Source: CAZVED01 sp964626205 (lineage in GTDB: Bacteria; Patescibacteriota; Patescibacteriia; SG8-24). Taken from it: a stretch of 36,190 nt of DNA. The notes below the pieces were generated by a model. The model made no database searches. It was given only the letters and a program-made list of their open reading frames with translations, and was not told the origin of the DNA. Shown here one piece after another: positions 16,184 through 24,371 of the stretch (position 1 is the first letter of the stretch; each line of letters starts with the position of its first letter). The position numbers and the translations under genes were made by a program. Location: positions 1-36,190 of the forward strand of contig CAZVED010000007.1 of the NCBI GenBank assembly GCA_964626205.1. The letters run 5' to 3'.

Positions 16184-17155
16184 ATGTACGACATCGTCTC
16201 TGTCGGCGACGCAACCCTGGACGTCTTCTTGGACCTCAACGAAGCGAGCGTTTCCTGCGACATCAACACCGAGAACTGCCAGCTCTGTCTCACGTACGCA
16301 GACAAGATCCCGGTCGAAAAAGTCACCAAGATTCCGGGCGCAGGCAACGGCTCCAACAACGCGGTCGGTTCTTCCCGTCTCGGTATGCGCGCGGCCATGG
16401 TGAGCATCATCGGCGACGACGAAGTCGGCAAAATGATCAAGCAGAACTGGAAGAACGAAGACGTGAACGTGAAGCACGTCGTCACGGACAAGAAGCGCGG
16501 ATCCAATTACTCCACGGTCCTCAACTTCAAGGGCGAGCGCACCATCCTCGTCTACCACGAACCGCGCACCTACCGCTTCCCGAAGGACCTCGGAAAAGCC
16601 GAGTGGGTCTACTACACCTCCCTCGCCGCAGGGTCCGAAAAGATGCATTCCGCGCTTCTTTCCTACGTGAAGAAATACAAAGCCAAGCTCGCCTTCCAGC
16701 CTGGTACCTTCCAACTGAAACTCGGAGCCGAGAAACTCAAGCCGCTCATCGCCGCCTCTGAGGTCGTCTTCGTCAACAAGGAAGAAGCGCAGCGCATCAT
16801 CGATGGGAACGTGAAGGACATGAAGGACCTCCTCACCTACCTGCGCGCCATGGGCTGCAAGATCGCAGTCATCACGGACGGCCCGAATGGTGCCTATGCC
16901 TACGACGGCGACAAGTACCTCCATCTCGGCATCTACGACACACCGGTCGTCGAACGCACTGGCGTCGGCGACTCGTTCGCCACGGCCTTCGTCGCCGCAC
17001 GCCACTACGGTCACGACGTCGCCGAAGCGATGCGCTGGGGCACGATGAACTCTTCCTCCGTCGTGCAGAAGATCGGTCCGCAGGAAGGCCTGCTCACGCG
17101 CGCAAAACTGCTCAAAGGCCTGAAAACATTCACGGCGCAACCGACCGAATTCTAA
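16184..17155 (+). CDS. PfkB-family carbohydrate kinase (first copy)
   Basis: 323 residues, ribokinase fold. The N-terminal VSVGDATLDVFLDL and GAGNGSNNAVGSSRLG (about 52-67) form the sugar-binding region, and RTGVGDSFATAF holds the catalytic base D263 in the anion-hole motif (GVGD rather than the usual GAGD). It phosphorylates a sugar or sugar phosphate with ATP. It sits between transketolase and fructose-bisphosphate aldolase, so conversion of fructose 6-phosphate to the 1,6-bisphosphate is an attractive role. The Cys-containing insert at residues 25-40 (CDINTENCQLC) is unusual for the family. No SD; 11 nt after transketolase C. Confidence 0.88.
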   Translation: MYDIVSVGDATLDVFLDLNEASVSCDINTENCQLCLTYADKIPVEKVTKIPGAGNGSNNAVGSSRLGMRAAMVSIIGDDEVGKMIKQNWKNEDVNVKHVVTDKKRGSNYSTVLNFKGERTILVYHEPRTYRFPKDLGKAEWVYYTSLAAGSEKMHSALLSYVKKYKAKLAFQPGTFQLKLGAEKLKPLIAASEVVFVNKEEAQRIIDGNVKDMKDLLTYLRAMGCKIAVITDGPNGAYAYDGDKYLHLGIYDTPVVERTGVGDSFATAFVAARHYGHDVAEAMRWGTMNSSSVVQKIGPQEGLLTRAKLLKGLKTFTAQPTEF

Positions 17156-17164
17156 CCACCGCCT

Positions 17165-18115
17165 ATGCTCCGCACCCTCAAACACGTCCTGCGCGATGCT
17201 CAACGCCGCGGCTATGCCATCGGAGCTTTCAACGTGAACAATCTCGAGGCCGTAAAAGCAATCATTACGGCGGCAGTCGCGGAGAACTCTCCCGTTATCA
17301 TTCAGACGAGCGAGGGCGCCGTCGAGTACGCGGGTATGGACTACCTCCATGCCATGATGACGGTCGCCGCAAAGGCACCCGTACCGGTCGTCGTGCACCT
17401 CGACCATGGCAAGGACCTCAAGGTCGTCAAAGCCGCGCTCGACGCCGGTTACTCCAGCGTCATGTACGACGGCTCCACGCTCCCCTACGCGCAGAACGTC
17501 GCCAACACAAAGAAGGTCGTTGCTTGGGCAAAAAAGACAGGCGCCTCCGTGGAAGCGGAGATCGGTGCCATCAGCGGCGTGGAGGACTTCGTGAACGTCT
17601 CCGAACGCGAAGCGTCGTTCACGGACCCGAAAGAAGCTGCGCAGTTCGTGCGCGAAACAGGCTGCGACGCGCTCGCCATCTCCGTCGGTACGGCGCATGG
17701 CCCGCGCAAGTCCAAACTCAAGGGTCGCATCAAACTCGATATCGCGCGCCTTCACAACATCGACAAGGCCGTGAAGGTGCCACTTGTGCTGCACGGCGCA
17801 TCCGGCGTTGACCCGAAGTACGTGGAACGCATGGAACGCTACTGCGCCACCTACAAGGACTGTAAACGCATGGCCGGGGCAAAGGGCATTCCGGATGAGC
17901 AGATCCGTAAGGCGGTAAAGACCGGCATCTGCAAGATCAACATCGACTCCGACCTCCGCATCGCCTTCACGGCCGGGCTTCGCGAGACGCTCATGACGGA
18001 CAAGACGGCCATCGACCCACGCAAGCTTCTCAAGCTCTCCACACAGCTCATGACGGAAGTGGTCCGGGAGAAGATGCGGCTTTTCGGGAGCTCTGGGCGG
18101 GCAAAAAAGAGGTAA
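17165..18115 (+). CDS. fba: Class II fructose-bisphosphate aldolase
   Basis: A 316-residue zinc aldolase of the FbaA/GatY/KbaY family, which cleaves fructose 1,6-bisphosphate into two triose phosphates or runs in reverse. The three expected zinc His are visible: HLDHGKD (H81), GTAHGP (H178) and LVLHGASGV (H210). YDGST and VEAEIGAISGVED follow the family pattern, and INIDSDLR near the C-terminus binds the substrate phosphate. Compared with Bacillus FbaA there is a modest insertion (about 220-250, YCATYKDCKRMAGAKG) before the IPDEQIRKAV segment. It starts 9 nt after the pfkB stop and is the last gene before a hairpin at 18128. Tagatose-bisphosphate specificity cannot be excluded. Confidence 0.94.
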   Translation: MLRTLKHVLRDAQRRGYAIGAFNVNNLEAVKAIITAAVAENSPVIIQTSEGAVEYAGMDYLHAMMTVAAKAPVPVVVHLDHGKDLKVVKAALDAGYSSVMYDGSTLPYAQNVANTKKVVAWAKKTGASVEAEIGAISGVEDFVNVSEREASFTDPKEAAQFVRETGCDALAISVGTAHGPRKSKLKGRIKLDIARLHNIDKAVKVPLVLHGASGVDPKYVERMERYCATYKDCKRMAGAKGIPDEQIRKAVKTGICKINIDSDLRIAFTAGLRETLMTDKTAIDPRKLLKLSTQLMTEVVREKMRLFGSSGRAKKR

Positions 18116-18118
18116 AAA

Positions 18119-18158
18119 TGCTAGACTAGAGGGCAGAAGTACGACTTCCGCCCTCTTC
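18119..18158 (+). promoter_or_regulatory. Extended -10 promoter fused to a terminator-like hairpin before the second pfkB
   Basis: TGCTAGACT (18119-18127) is directly followed by a hairpin of about 28 nt at 18128-18155, with outer stem AGAGGGC/GCCCTCT and inner GAAGT/ACTTC, then TCTTTT, ending 5 nt before ATG. The hairpin can terminate the fba operon. RNA started from this promoter would begin inside the hairpin. Confidence 0.7.
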
Positions 18159-18162
18159 TTTT

Positions 18163-19137
18163 ATGCACGACGTCATCACCATCGGCTCAGCCACCATCGA
18201 CGTATTCGTCCGGAGCTCGCGCTTCGAGACTCACAAAGCGCACGGCAAGGACGGCCTCGAGACCTCCATGCCTCAAGGCGCCAAGATCGAGCTCGATGCG
18301 CTCATCCAGGAAACCGGCGGTGGCGCCACGAATACCGCCTTCACGTTCTCGATGATGGGATACCGCACAGCGGTCGTCACCGCCATCGGCGACGACGACA
18401 ATGGCGGCATCATCAAGGAGCAGCTCCGCAAACAAGGCATCTCCGTTCGGTATCTGCAGGTCGTGAAAGGTGTGCCGACCGGATACTCCATCATCATCCT
18501 CTCCGGTTCCGGCGAGCGTACAGTGCTCGTGCATCGCGGCGCTTCGGGAAAACTCTCCCCCGCCAAGACTCCCGTCTCATCGCTTTCCGCAAAGTGGTTC
18601 TACGTTTCCTCGCTCGGCGGAGACCTCGCGATGATGCGTAAGCTCGTCGTGCGCTCAGCAAAAACCGGCACCAACATTGCCTGGAACCCCGGTGGCAAGG
18701 AAATCGCGAAAGGCTTCCGTGCGCTCGCACCGCTCATCCGTAAGGTCGACGTGCTCATCTTGAACCGCGAAGAAGCCGCGGAACTTGCCGGACGCGACCC
18801 GAAGGATCTTGAAGCCATTGTCCGCCACCTTGGCGACCATCCACGCAAGGCGCTCATCGTGACCGACGGCAAGGACGGCGCCTACGCATTCGGCGAAGGC
18901 GTACGGTATCACTGCCCGTCGCTTTCCAAGAAGCGCGTGAACACAACCGGCGCAGGCGACGCATTCGGCTCCGGGTTCGTGGCAGGACTCCTCAAGAAGG
19001 ACGATCTCCGCTACGCGCTTGGTGTCGCAGCCTGCAATGCCGCCGGCGTCGTCGGCAACATGGGTGCAAAGAAGGGCATCATGAAGGCCTGCCCGCTTCC
19101 GTCCTCTATTGAAAAACTGACCATACGCACATGGTAA
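18163..19137 (+). CDS. PfkB-family carbohydrate kinase (second copy)
   Basis: 324 residues, ribokinase fold, clearly paralogous in plan to the kinase at 16184. ITIGSATIDVFVRS opens the first strand, ETGGGATNTAFTFSMMGY (about 48-65) forms the sugar pocket, and TTGAGDAFGSGF gives the standard anion hole with catalytic D266. Unlike the first copy it keeps the canonical GAGD and lacks the Cys-rich insert, so the two probably differ in substrate. The ATG follows a hairpin and T tract with no SD. Its stop overlaps the next gene (start at 19131), so the distal operon continues. Ribokinase, adenosine-kinase-like or fructokinase activity are all possible. Confidence 0.88.
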   Translation: MHDVITIGSATIDVFVRSSRFETHKAHGKDGLETSMPQGAKIELDALIQETGGGATNTAFTFSMMGYRTAVVTAIGDDDNGGIIKEQLRKQGISVRYLQVVKGVPTGYSIIILSGSGERTVLVHRGASGKLSPAKTPVSSLSAKWFYVSSLGGDLAMMRKLVVRSAKTGTNIAWNPGGKEIAKGFRALAPLIRKVDVLILNREEAAELAGRDPKDLEAIVRHLGDHPRKALIVTDGKDGAYAFGEGVRYHCPSLSKKRVNTTGAGDAFGSGFVAGLLKKDDLRYALGVAACNAAGVVGNMGAKKGIMKACPLPSSIEKLTIRTW

Positions 19138-20390
19138 TCACGTCCGTCACGACCGGCAGCTGGTTCCCGCGCACGAAGCTCCACCTTAAAGAATACGACA
19201 CCTTCCTCCGCACCGGAGCGTCGCACCTCCCTCTCGACGCGGAGAAACTCAAGGCGCTGCGTTCAGGCTTGGGACCGGAAGATGTCTCCTACAACGGTGC
19301 ACGATTCGACTTCGTCCACGCCATGCTCGTTGGCAACGACGTCGCGTTCTATGAGGACGGATTACTCATCCTTTCGCATCCGGCCGGAAACGACGTCGCC
19401 GCATCCGTACAGGAACTGCGCGCGTTCTACGAACATCGCCTCGCGCCTGCCCTCGCCTACCTCTACAGCCTCGGCTCCCCGCTCCTTTCCCAACGCATCC
19501 CGCACATCGGTAAGCGCCCGATCATCATCGTGGCGACTGACGCCACGGATGCCGAGGTCGCCACGCTCGTTCACGACCTGCATGACGCCGTACACTTTGT
19601 CGCGCGACAAGACGGTGTGACTGTCCACTTCGGCGATAACGTCCTCGTCGTCGTGCATGACGCCGGGCATGCGGAGCTCGCCAATTCCGTCGTCCGGTCG
19701 CTCATCCTCTTCCGTGAGTGCGAGCACAAGTTGCGGCACTATCTCGACCTGCACCGGACCATCTGGGAGTCCATTGCGGACATTCACAACAAAGAGCCGC
19801 TCCGCATCCGCGATCTTCCCGAAATCCGCGACCGCCTCGTCGCCTTCAAGCGCGACCTTACGGTCAGCCGAACGCGACTCGGCCAAATGCGCACGTACCT
19901 CCCAGCACGCAAGCGGGAAATCGACGACCTCGGCATGGAAGAGGTCATGCGTGGCCTCGAGGCATACCGGTTCGAAAAGGTTGACGCCGCATGGACCTAC
20001 ATGAACGAACTGTGGCACATGCTCGAAGACTACATCGAGTCCACGGTCCAGATCACGGACCTCATGTACCAAGAGAACCTTCAACGCGAGATCAATTTCC
20101 AGCAGTTCATCTTCCTCGTCGCGGCAGTAGCGGCAACGCTCGAGCTCGGTGCGCTTACCGGGGCGACGGTACACCTCACGGATCCGTCGAGTGGCGCCGT
20201 CCTTACTGGCCGCCTCCTGGAATTCAATCTCGGCGAGCTCATGCTCTTCGGCGGCATCACACTCATGGCGAGCATCCTCATCTTCAACCTCATCCGTCCG
20301 CTCATTGGCTCGTTCCGCCGTATCCGCACGAAAGACCTGTTCCGCGGCATCGGAAGCGTCCAAGCAACGAAAGACCACGACTCACTCTGA
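19131..20390 (+). CDS. Membrane protein with long helical region and two C-terminal helices, unknown
   Basis: 419 residues. The N-terminal 180 residues look like a mixed alpha/beta domain (repeated short strands such as RPIIIVATDATDAEV and GDNVLVVVHDAGHAEL). A long helical, charged segment runs from about 195 to 320 (RDRLVAFKRDLTVSRTRLGQMRTYL, DLMYQENLQREINFQQF). Two membrane helices close it (FIFLVAAVAATLELGAL and ELMLFGGITLMASILIFNLI), followed by a short basic tail. The plan recalls CorA-like or RMD1/YagE-like proteins, but the GMN motif of CorA transporters is absent, so I do not assign transport. It overlaps pfkB by 7 nt and precedes the dehydrogenase by 11 nt. Confidence 0.7.
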   Translation: MVITSVTTGSWFPRTKLHLKEYDTFLRTGASHLPLDAEKLKALRSGLGPEDVSYNGARFDFVHAMLVGNDVAFYEDGLLILSHPAGNDVAASVQELRAFYEHRLAPALAYLYSLGSPLLSQRIPHIGKRPIIIVATDATDAEVATLVHDLHDAVHFVARQDGVTVHFGDNVLVVVHDAGHAELANSVVRSLILFRECEHKLRHYLDLHRTIWESIADIHNKEPLRIRDLPEIRDRLVAFKRDLTVSRTRLGQMRTYLPARKREIDDLGMEEVMRGLEAYRFEKVDAAWTYMNELWHMLEDYIESTVQITDLMYQENLQREINFQQFIFLVAAVAATLELGALTGATVHLTDPSSGAVLTGRLLEFNLGELMLFGGITLMASILIFNLIRPLIGSFRRIRTKDLFRGIGSVQATKDHDSL

Positions 20391-20401
20391 CCACGACCCC
20401 T

Positions 20402-21379
20402 ATGCCAACCAACCGTCTCAAAGTCTTCGTTACTCGCCGCATCCCTGATGCCGGCATCAAGCTCCTCAAGGCCGACAAGCGTCTGGATGTCCGTATCTTC
20501 CCCAAGGACCGTCGCATCACGCGGACAGAGCTCCTGAAGGGCATCAAAGGGGTGCATGCCATCTTGCCGCTCCTTACGGAGAAAATCGATGCGAAGCTCA
20601 TGGACGCTGCCGGCCCGCAACTCAAAGTCGTCGCGAACTACGCCGTCGGCTACGACAACATCGATCTTACAGCCGCCGCCGAGCGTGGCATCCTCGTCGC
20701 CAATACGCCTGGAGCGCTCACGGAAGCCGTTGCGGAGCATGCGCTCGCAATGCTCATGGCCGTCTCTCGACGAATTCCAGAAGCGGACCGGTACGTTCGC
20801 GCCGGCAAGTATAAAGCATGGGCACCGATGCTTCTCATGGGAGCGCAGTTCGCCGGAAAGACCGTCGGTGTCATTGGTCTCGGACGCATCGGCAGCTCGC
20901 TCGCCGAGAAGTGCGCGTTCGGCATGGGTATGAAGGTGCGCTACTACGACATCCGTCGCGACGAGGCGTTCGAGAAAAAGGTTGGTGCAGTCTTCTCCAC
21001 CGTCGATGAGATCCTCACGGGGTCCGATTTTGTGAGCATCCATGTCCCTCTGCTTCCGACGACGCGGCATCTCATCAATGCGAAGGCGCTTCGCAAGATG
21101 CGTAAGACTGCCTACCTCGTGAACACCTCGCGCGGTCCGGTCGTTGACGAAAAAGCGCTCGTGGCGGCGCTCAAAGCCAAGCGCATCGCCGGAGCCGCGC
21201 TCGACGTGTTCGAGGACGAGCCGAAGCTTGCTCCCGGCCTCACGAAGCTCGACAACGTCGTACTCACCCCCCACACCGCCTCCGCGACATTCGAGGCACG
21301 GGCAGACATGGCCGTCCTTGCGGCACAGGCCATCATTGATGTGCTCTCCGGAAAGACGCCGAAGAACTTGGTGAAGTGA
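20402..21379 (+). CDS. D-2-hydroxyacid dehydrogenase (glycerate/glyoxylate reductase type)
   Basis: 325 residues, NAD(P)-dependent D-isomer-specific dehydrogenase. The catalytic domain opens with KVFVTRRIPDAGIKLL, typical of glycerate dehydrogenase/glyoxylate reductase. VANYAVGYDNIDL and VANTPGALTEAVAEHALAM precede the Rossmann motif VGVIGLGRIGSSLA. The active-site triad is present: R244 in NTSRGPVVDE, the acid at about E273 in DVFEDEP and H291 in TPHTAS. It would interconvert hydroxypyruvate or glyoxylate with D-glycerate or glycolate, or act on a related 2-keto acid. Start MPTNRLK lies 11 nt after the previous stop, without SD. Phosphoglycerate dehydrogenase is less likely because there is no ACT domain. 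Confidence 0.92.
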   Translation: MPTNRLKVFVTRRIPDAGIKLLKADKRLDVRIFPKDRRITRTELLKGIKGVHAILPLLTEKIDAKLMDAAGPQLKVVANYAVGYDNIDLTAAAERGILVANTPGALTEAVAEHALAMLMAVSRRIPEADRYVRAGKYKAWAPMLLMGAQFAGKTVGVIGLGRIGSSLAEKCAFGMGMKVRYYDIRRDEAFEKKVGAVFSTVDEILTGSDFVSIHVPLLPTTRHLINAKALRKMRKTAYLVNTSRGPVVDEKALVAALKAKRIAGAALDVFEDEPKLAPGLTKLDNVVLTPHTASATFEARADMAVLAAQAIIDVLSGKTPKNLVK

Positions 21380-21384
21380 CACTT

Positions 21385-22413
21385 ATGCGCTCCGCCCCGG
21401 ACTTCCTCACGAGCGACGACGACATCGCTCCTCACATCGAACCGACGTCGAAGGAAGACGCGGGGTTCGTGGAGTACTACGAACGCGAGATCCGGCCAGT
21501 GCTATTGGAAATGGAGAAAGAGCGCGGCACTATCGTCGCAAAAACACAATGGAAAAAACCTCTCGGCTGCCTGCTCGCCATCCTGGCCCCCATACCCTTC
21601 CTCTGGCTGGCAACGAAAAACGTGGAACTGGGTATGCTCCTCCTGTTCCTTACTTGGGGCGGTATCGTTGCCTGGGTCACCGTCGGGAAACGCGCCTTCA
21701 TGAAGAAGCATCGCGACGAGCTACTCCCTCGCGTAGTCCGGTATTTCGGCAACGACTTCACGTACACCGGACGGGCACACATCAACGCATCCACCATAAC
21801 GGCATCAAAGATTGTCCCCGTGGGCAGCACACTCGTCGTCAAGGACGAAATCCTCGGAACGTACAAAGGCGTCCGTCTTTCCGCCACACAAATCCTCGTG
21901 AAGGACGGGGTAGAACATGACACTGTCGTCTTCCGCGGACTGTTCGTTTCCATTACCTTCCCTAAGTCATTCCATGGAACGACTGTCGTGAAACGGGATG
22001 TGGGGCAAGCGCGCGTGTATGCAAAAGCGGGCGATATGGAAACCGTCTCGCTGGAAGACCCTGTGTTCGAAAAGCTCTTCGAAGTGCGTTCGACGGACCA
22101 GGTCGAGGCACGCTACCTGCTCACACCGGACTTCATGGAGCGCATCCTACGGCTCGCGGAGGAGACCAAGGATACCCCTGCTCCCTGGCCGTTCGGCAGG
22201 GCAAACCTGCTGGAAAAGGCGCCGATACTGCAATGCTCCTTCATCGAACGCACTCTCTACATCTCTATCCCCACCACCAACGACCGTTTCGTACTAGACA
22301 GTCTGGGGCGCCATACTGCGGATTTTTCCCAAGTCATGAAAGTCTACCGCGAGATTCGCGACATCCTTTCCATCATCGACATCCTCGAGCTCAAGCAACG
22401 TAACCACACCTAA
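21385..22413 (+). CDS. DUF3137-like membrane protein
   Basis: 342 residues from the ATG at 21385; a GTG at 21376 would add three. An N-terminal charged helix is followed by two adjacent membrane helices (PLGCLLAILAPIPFLWLA and ELGMLLLFLTWGGIVAWV, about 58-95). The rest is a soluble domain with VVFRGLFVSITFPKSFHGTTVV, LEDPVFEKLFEVRSTDQVEARYLLTPDFMERIL and a final hydrophobic helix. These blocks match the conserved pattern of DUF3137 proteins, whose function is not established. It starts 5 nt after the dehydrogenase stop and is followed 1 nt later by the small Cys protein, so all are in one operon. No SD. Confidence 0.75.
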   Translation: MRSAPDFLTSDDDIAPHIEPTSKEDAGFVEYYEREIRPVLLEMEKERGTIVAKTQWKKPLGCLLAILAPIPFLWLATKNVELGMLLLFLTWGGIVAWVTVGKRAFMKKHRDELLPRVVRYFGNDFTYTGRAHINASTITASKIVPVGSTLVVKDEILGTYKGVRLSATQILVKDGVEHDTVVFRGLFVSITFPKSFHGTTVVKRDVGQARVYAKAGDMETVSLEDPVFEKLFEVRSTDQVEARYLLTPDFMERILRLAEETKDTPAPWPFGRANLLEKAPILQCSFIERTLYISIPTTNDRFVLDSLGRHTADFSQVMKVYREIRDILSIIDILELKQRNHT

Positions 22414-22414
22414 T

Positions 22415-22747
22415 ATGCTCATCCACGAGACCTGTTCCTGTGCCAAGCGTACCATCGAGTTCGCCACCGAGTTCAAGGGTGATGTCGTCGCGAAGGTCTA
22501 CTGCCCGACCTGCGTGAGCCGCGCACCCGGCTCCGCCATCCACTTCGAACTCTGCGAGCCGGGCGAACTCCAAGGCATCTGGGCTGTCGACTACGACAAG
22601 GCCGAACTCAAACGCCTCGACCCCCACTTCCGTGACGACGACTCCTACTTCGTAAGCCTCCTCGGCTCCGGTGCCTGCGGACCGAAGCTGGTGACCGACT
22701 ATCGCACCGGCCTCTGCCGAATCATGGGAACCAAAAACGCGGCATAA
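22415..22747 (+). CDS. Small cysteine-containing protein, unknown
   Basis: 110 residues, no membrane helix. It starts MLIHETCSCAKRTIEF; the pair C7/C9 and the later CPTC could form one zinc-binding knuckle, which is inference. Two more Cys lie in the C-terminal part (GSGACGPK and GLCRIMG). The middle is acidic and rich in aromatic residues (DPHFRDDDSYFVSLL). It follows the DUF3137-like gene by 1 nt and ends the operon. Its last codons and stop lie inside the terminator hairpin, so coding and termination signals overlap. I do not recognise a family. Confidence 0.7.
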   Translation: MLIHETCSCAKRTIEFATEFKGDVVAKVYCPTCVSRAPGSAIHFELCEPGELQGIWAVDYDKAELKRLDPHFRDDDSYFVSLLGSGACGPKLVTDYRTGLCRIMGTKNAA

Positions 22748-22764
22748 GTGCCGCGTTTTTCTTT
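22733..22764. terminator. Bidirectional terminator between convergent operons
   Basis: Perfect 11-bp stem AAAAACGCGGC/GCCGCGTTTTT (22733-22743 with 22750-22760) with a 6-nt loop that contains the TAA of the upstream gene. T runs on both strands serve the carbon operon and the half-MFS gene. Confidence 0.95.
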
Positions 22765-23391
22765 TCATTTCTTGATGGGAATCGCGATGCGTCGCGCATC
22801 ATCATGCAGGATGATTAAGGTCATGCCACCAAGCATGGAAATGAGTCCGACGAAAAGGAAGGATGTCTGGAATCCGAAGGATTCGATGAAGAATCCGCCG
22901 ATGACTGCCGAAACGGCAGTCGCCAAGCTCGCTGTCGTGGAGTAGAGCGTCCACTCGAAGCTCTCCCGTCCCTTGTCGATATGCAGCTCCCACAGCTTCA
23001 GCCATGTCGGGTATGCAAGGCCGGCTCCGAGTCCGTAGACCGCCTGAATAGCATAGACATGCCAGATATTCGTACTCAGGTAATACAGGAACGGGGTCAG
23101 GACGATGAGCGCGATACCCATCCAAAGAAACGAAGTTGCGCGATGCTTGTGTGGGGAAAAGAAACGATGATCCGTCGCATCAACGATCTTGGAAAACGGG
23201 AGCTGCACCAACGACTTCACGGTCATGAAGATCGCGCTTGCGATACCGGCTGCGGCAATGGAGCCTCCCTCAATCTGCGACGAGAAGATGGCAAAGAACG
23301 GCTCGATGATGCCGAAGCCGGTCATCATGATAGTGTCGGAGATGAGCAAGGTCAGGATGACCGGATTCACACGTTTGAACGAGGAGAACAT
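22765..23391 (-). CDS. Half-length major facilitator superfamily protein (six helices)
   Basis: 208 residues with six predicted membrane helices: ILTLLISDTIMMTGFGII, IAAAGIASAIFMTVKSLVQL, FLWMGIALIVLTPFLYYL, YAIQAVYGLGAGLAYPTWL, TASLATAVSAVIGGFFI and SFLFVGLISMLGGMTLIIL. The loop after helix 2 (PFSKIVDATDHR) and GLGAGLAYPTW after helix 4 match one half of an MFS transporter. A full MFS protein has 12 helices, and there is no in-frame continuation on either side, so this is a stand-alone half that would need to dimerise or is a reduced form. It starts 18 nt after the hydrolase stop on the same strand. A TATCGT box lies 7 nt before ATG but lacks a good -35. Confidence 0.8.
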   Translation of the reverse strand: MFSSFKRVNPVILTLLISDTIMMTGFGIIEPFFAIFSSQIEGGSIAAAGIASAIFMTVKSLVQLPFSKIVDATDHRFFSPHKHRATSFLWMGIALIVLTPFLYYLSTNIWHVYAIQAVYGLGAGLAYPTWLKLWELHIDKGRESFEWTLYSTTASLATAVSAVIGGFFIESFGFQTSFLFVGLISMLGGMTLIILHDDARRIAIPIKK

Positions 23392-23409
23392 GGTAATGAC
23401 GATAAATGA

Positions 23410-24330
23410 TTACGATCCGTGCAATGTAAGGTCTGGAAGTTTTTCGCGGCGTTTCACGAACCGGTCGAACCAAGCAAGAGCCTCGTCGAACGCCTCCACG
23501 CGCACCTCCGAGAGCCAATGGTCCGCGCCTTCGTAGAGCGTCATACGGAATGGAATCTTCGCTCCATACAACTTCTCCGCAAGCGCGATGGAGTCCCCTG
23601 CTCGGACACGCCAGTCAGCAGTGCCGTGCTGGAGGAGGATCGGCACCTTCTTGGAAAGCTTGCGGACCCAGAGCGCCGGCGAGCGGCGAAGGAGCGCCGC
23701 TTTGGAGGGCTTGAAAAACGTCGAGTAGTGCCGCTTCCACTCCATGCCACCGCGGTACGAGAGCAAACGGAACGCGTCGCTCATGGGCGCACGCACGACA
23801 GCCGCCTTCGCCCACGCCACGCGTGCGAGCGTAAGGAAGGTCATCATGCCTCCCCTGCTCGAACCATACACGCCGATACGCTTCGGGTCCGCGCGGCGGT
23901 ATCGCCTGATGATGTCGTATAGGGTCAGGATGTCCTGCACCTCGCTACCGCCGAGCTCATCCTTGCCCTCACTGCCACCGTTACCGGAGTACTGCGATGC
24001 GAGGACGATGTACCCCGCGCGGGCGAATCCGGCGATATCGAGCGAGAACGCATGCCACGGCTCGAGCGTCCCGAAGTCGCCGGAGCCACCACGGTTCCAA
24101 ACGATACACGGGAGCTTCCCAGCGCCTTTCCGCGGCTCGATAATGAAACCGTTCACGAGATGCCCTTGAGAGCGGTACCGGATATGGTATGCGAAAACGA
24201 CCCGTTCGTTCTTAGAGAGCCGCGCGAGGGCTGTGGCACTGAGCCCCTTCCGCATCGTCGCGGTAAGCCGGACTCGTTCCACGGACTCGATGATGGGGAT
24301 ACGGCTCAATTTTGCGGCATTGTCGGTCAT
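23410..24330 (-). CDS. Alpha/beta hydrolase, prolyl-oligopeptidase (S9) type
   Basis: 306 residues. The catalytic domain includes PCIVWNRGGSGDFG (oxyanion region), the nucleophile elbow GVYGSSRGG with Ser158 in GxSxG, LLQHGTADWRV holding the probable catalytic Asp, and GADHWLSE holding the probable His. The domain order fits S9-like peptidases and acyl-peptide hydrolases without the N-terminal propeller. No signal peptide or helix is seen, so it is probably cytoplasmic. Start MTDNAAKL is chosen because a longer frame would run back through tRNA-Ala and its terminator, and a TATACT box lies 6 nt before this ATG. Substrate (peptide or ester) is unknown. Confidence 0.85.
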   Translation of the reverse strand: MTDNAAKLSRIPIIESVERVRLTATMRKGLSATALARLSKNERVVFAYHIRYRSQGHLVNGFIIEPRKGAGKLPCIVWNRGGSGDFGTLEPWHAFSLDIAGFARAGYIVLASQYSGNGGSEGKDELGGSEVQDILTLYDIIRRYRRADPKRIGVYGSSRGGMMTFLTLARVAWAKAAVVRAPMSDAFRLLSYRGGMEWKRHYSTFFKPSKAALLRRSPALWVRKLSKKVPILLQHGTADWRVRAGDSIALAEKLYGAKIPFRMTLYEGADHWLSEVRVEAFDEALAWFDRFVKRREKLPDLTLHGS

Positions 24331-24336
24331 GTTCGA

Positions 24337-24345
24337 AGTATAACA
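24337..24345 (-). promoter_or_regulatory. Extended -10 promoter of the hydrolase, near-leaderless
   Basis: TGTTATACT on the minus strand (TATACT at 24342-24337) ends 6 nt before the ATG and overlaps the T tract of the tRNA-Ala terminator. The normal -35 position lies inside the terminator stem and is not consensus. Confidence 0.6.
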
Positions 24346-24370
24346 AAAACCCCTCGAATGAGGGGTTTTT
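24345..24370 (-). terminator. Intrinsic terminator of tRNA-Ala
   Basis: Perfect 11-bp stem AAAAACCCCTC/GAGGGGTTTTT (24345-24355 with 24360-24370), loop of 4 nt, ending 2 nt from the tRNA CCA. Confidence 0.93.
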
Positions 24371-24371
24371 G

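Noticed and set aside
16169..17794. 541-codon minus-strand open frame across pfkB and fba
   Set aside because: It spans two conserved plus-strand genes and their junction, has no SD or promoter, and shows antisense codon bias.
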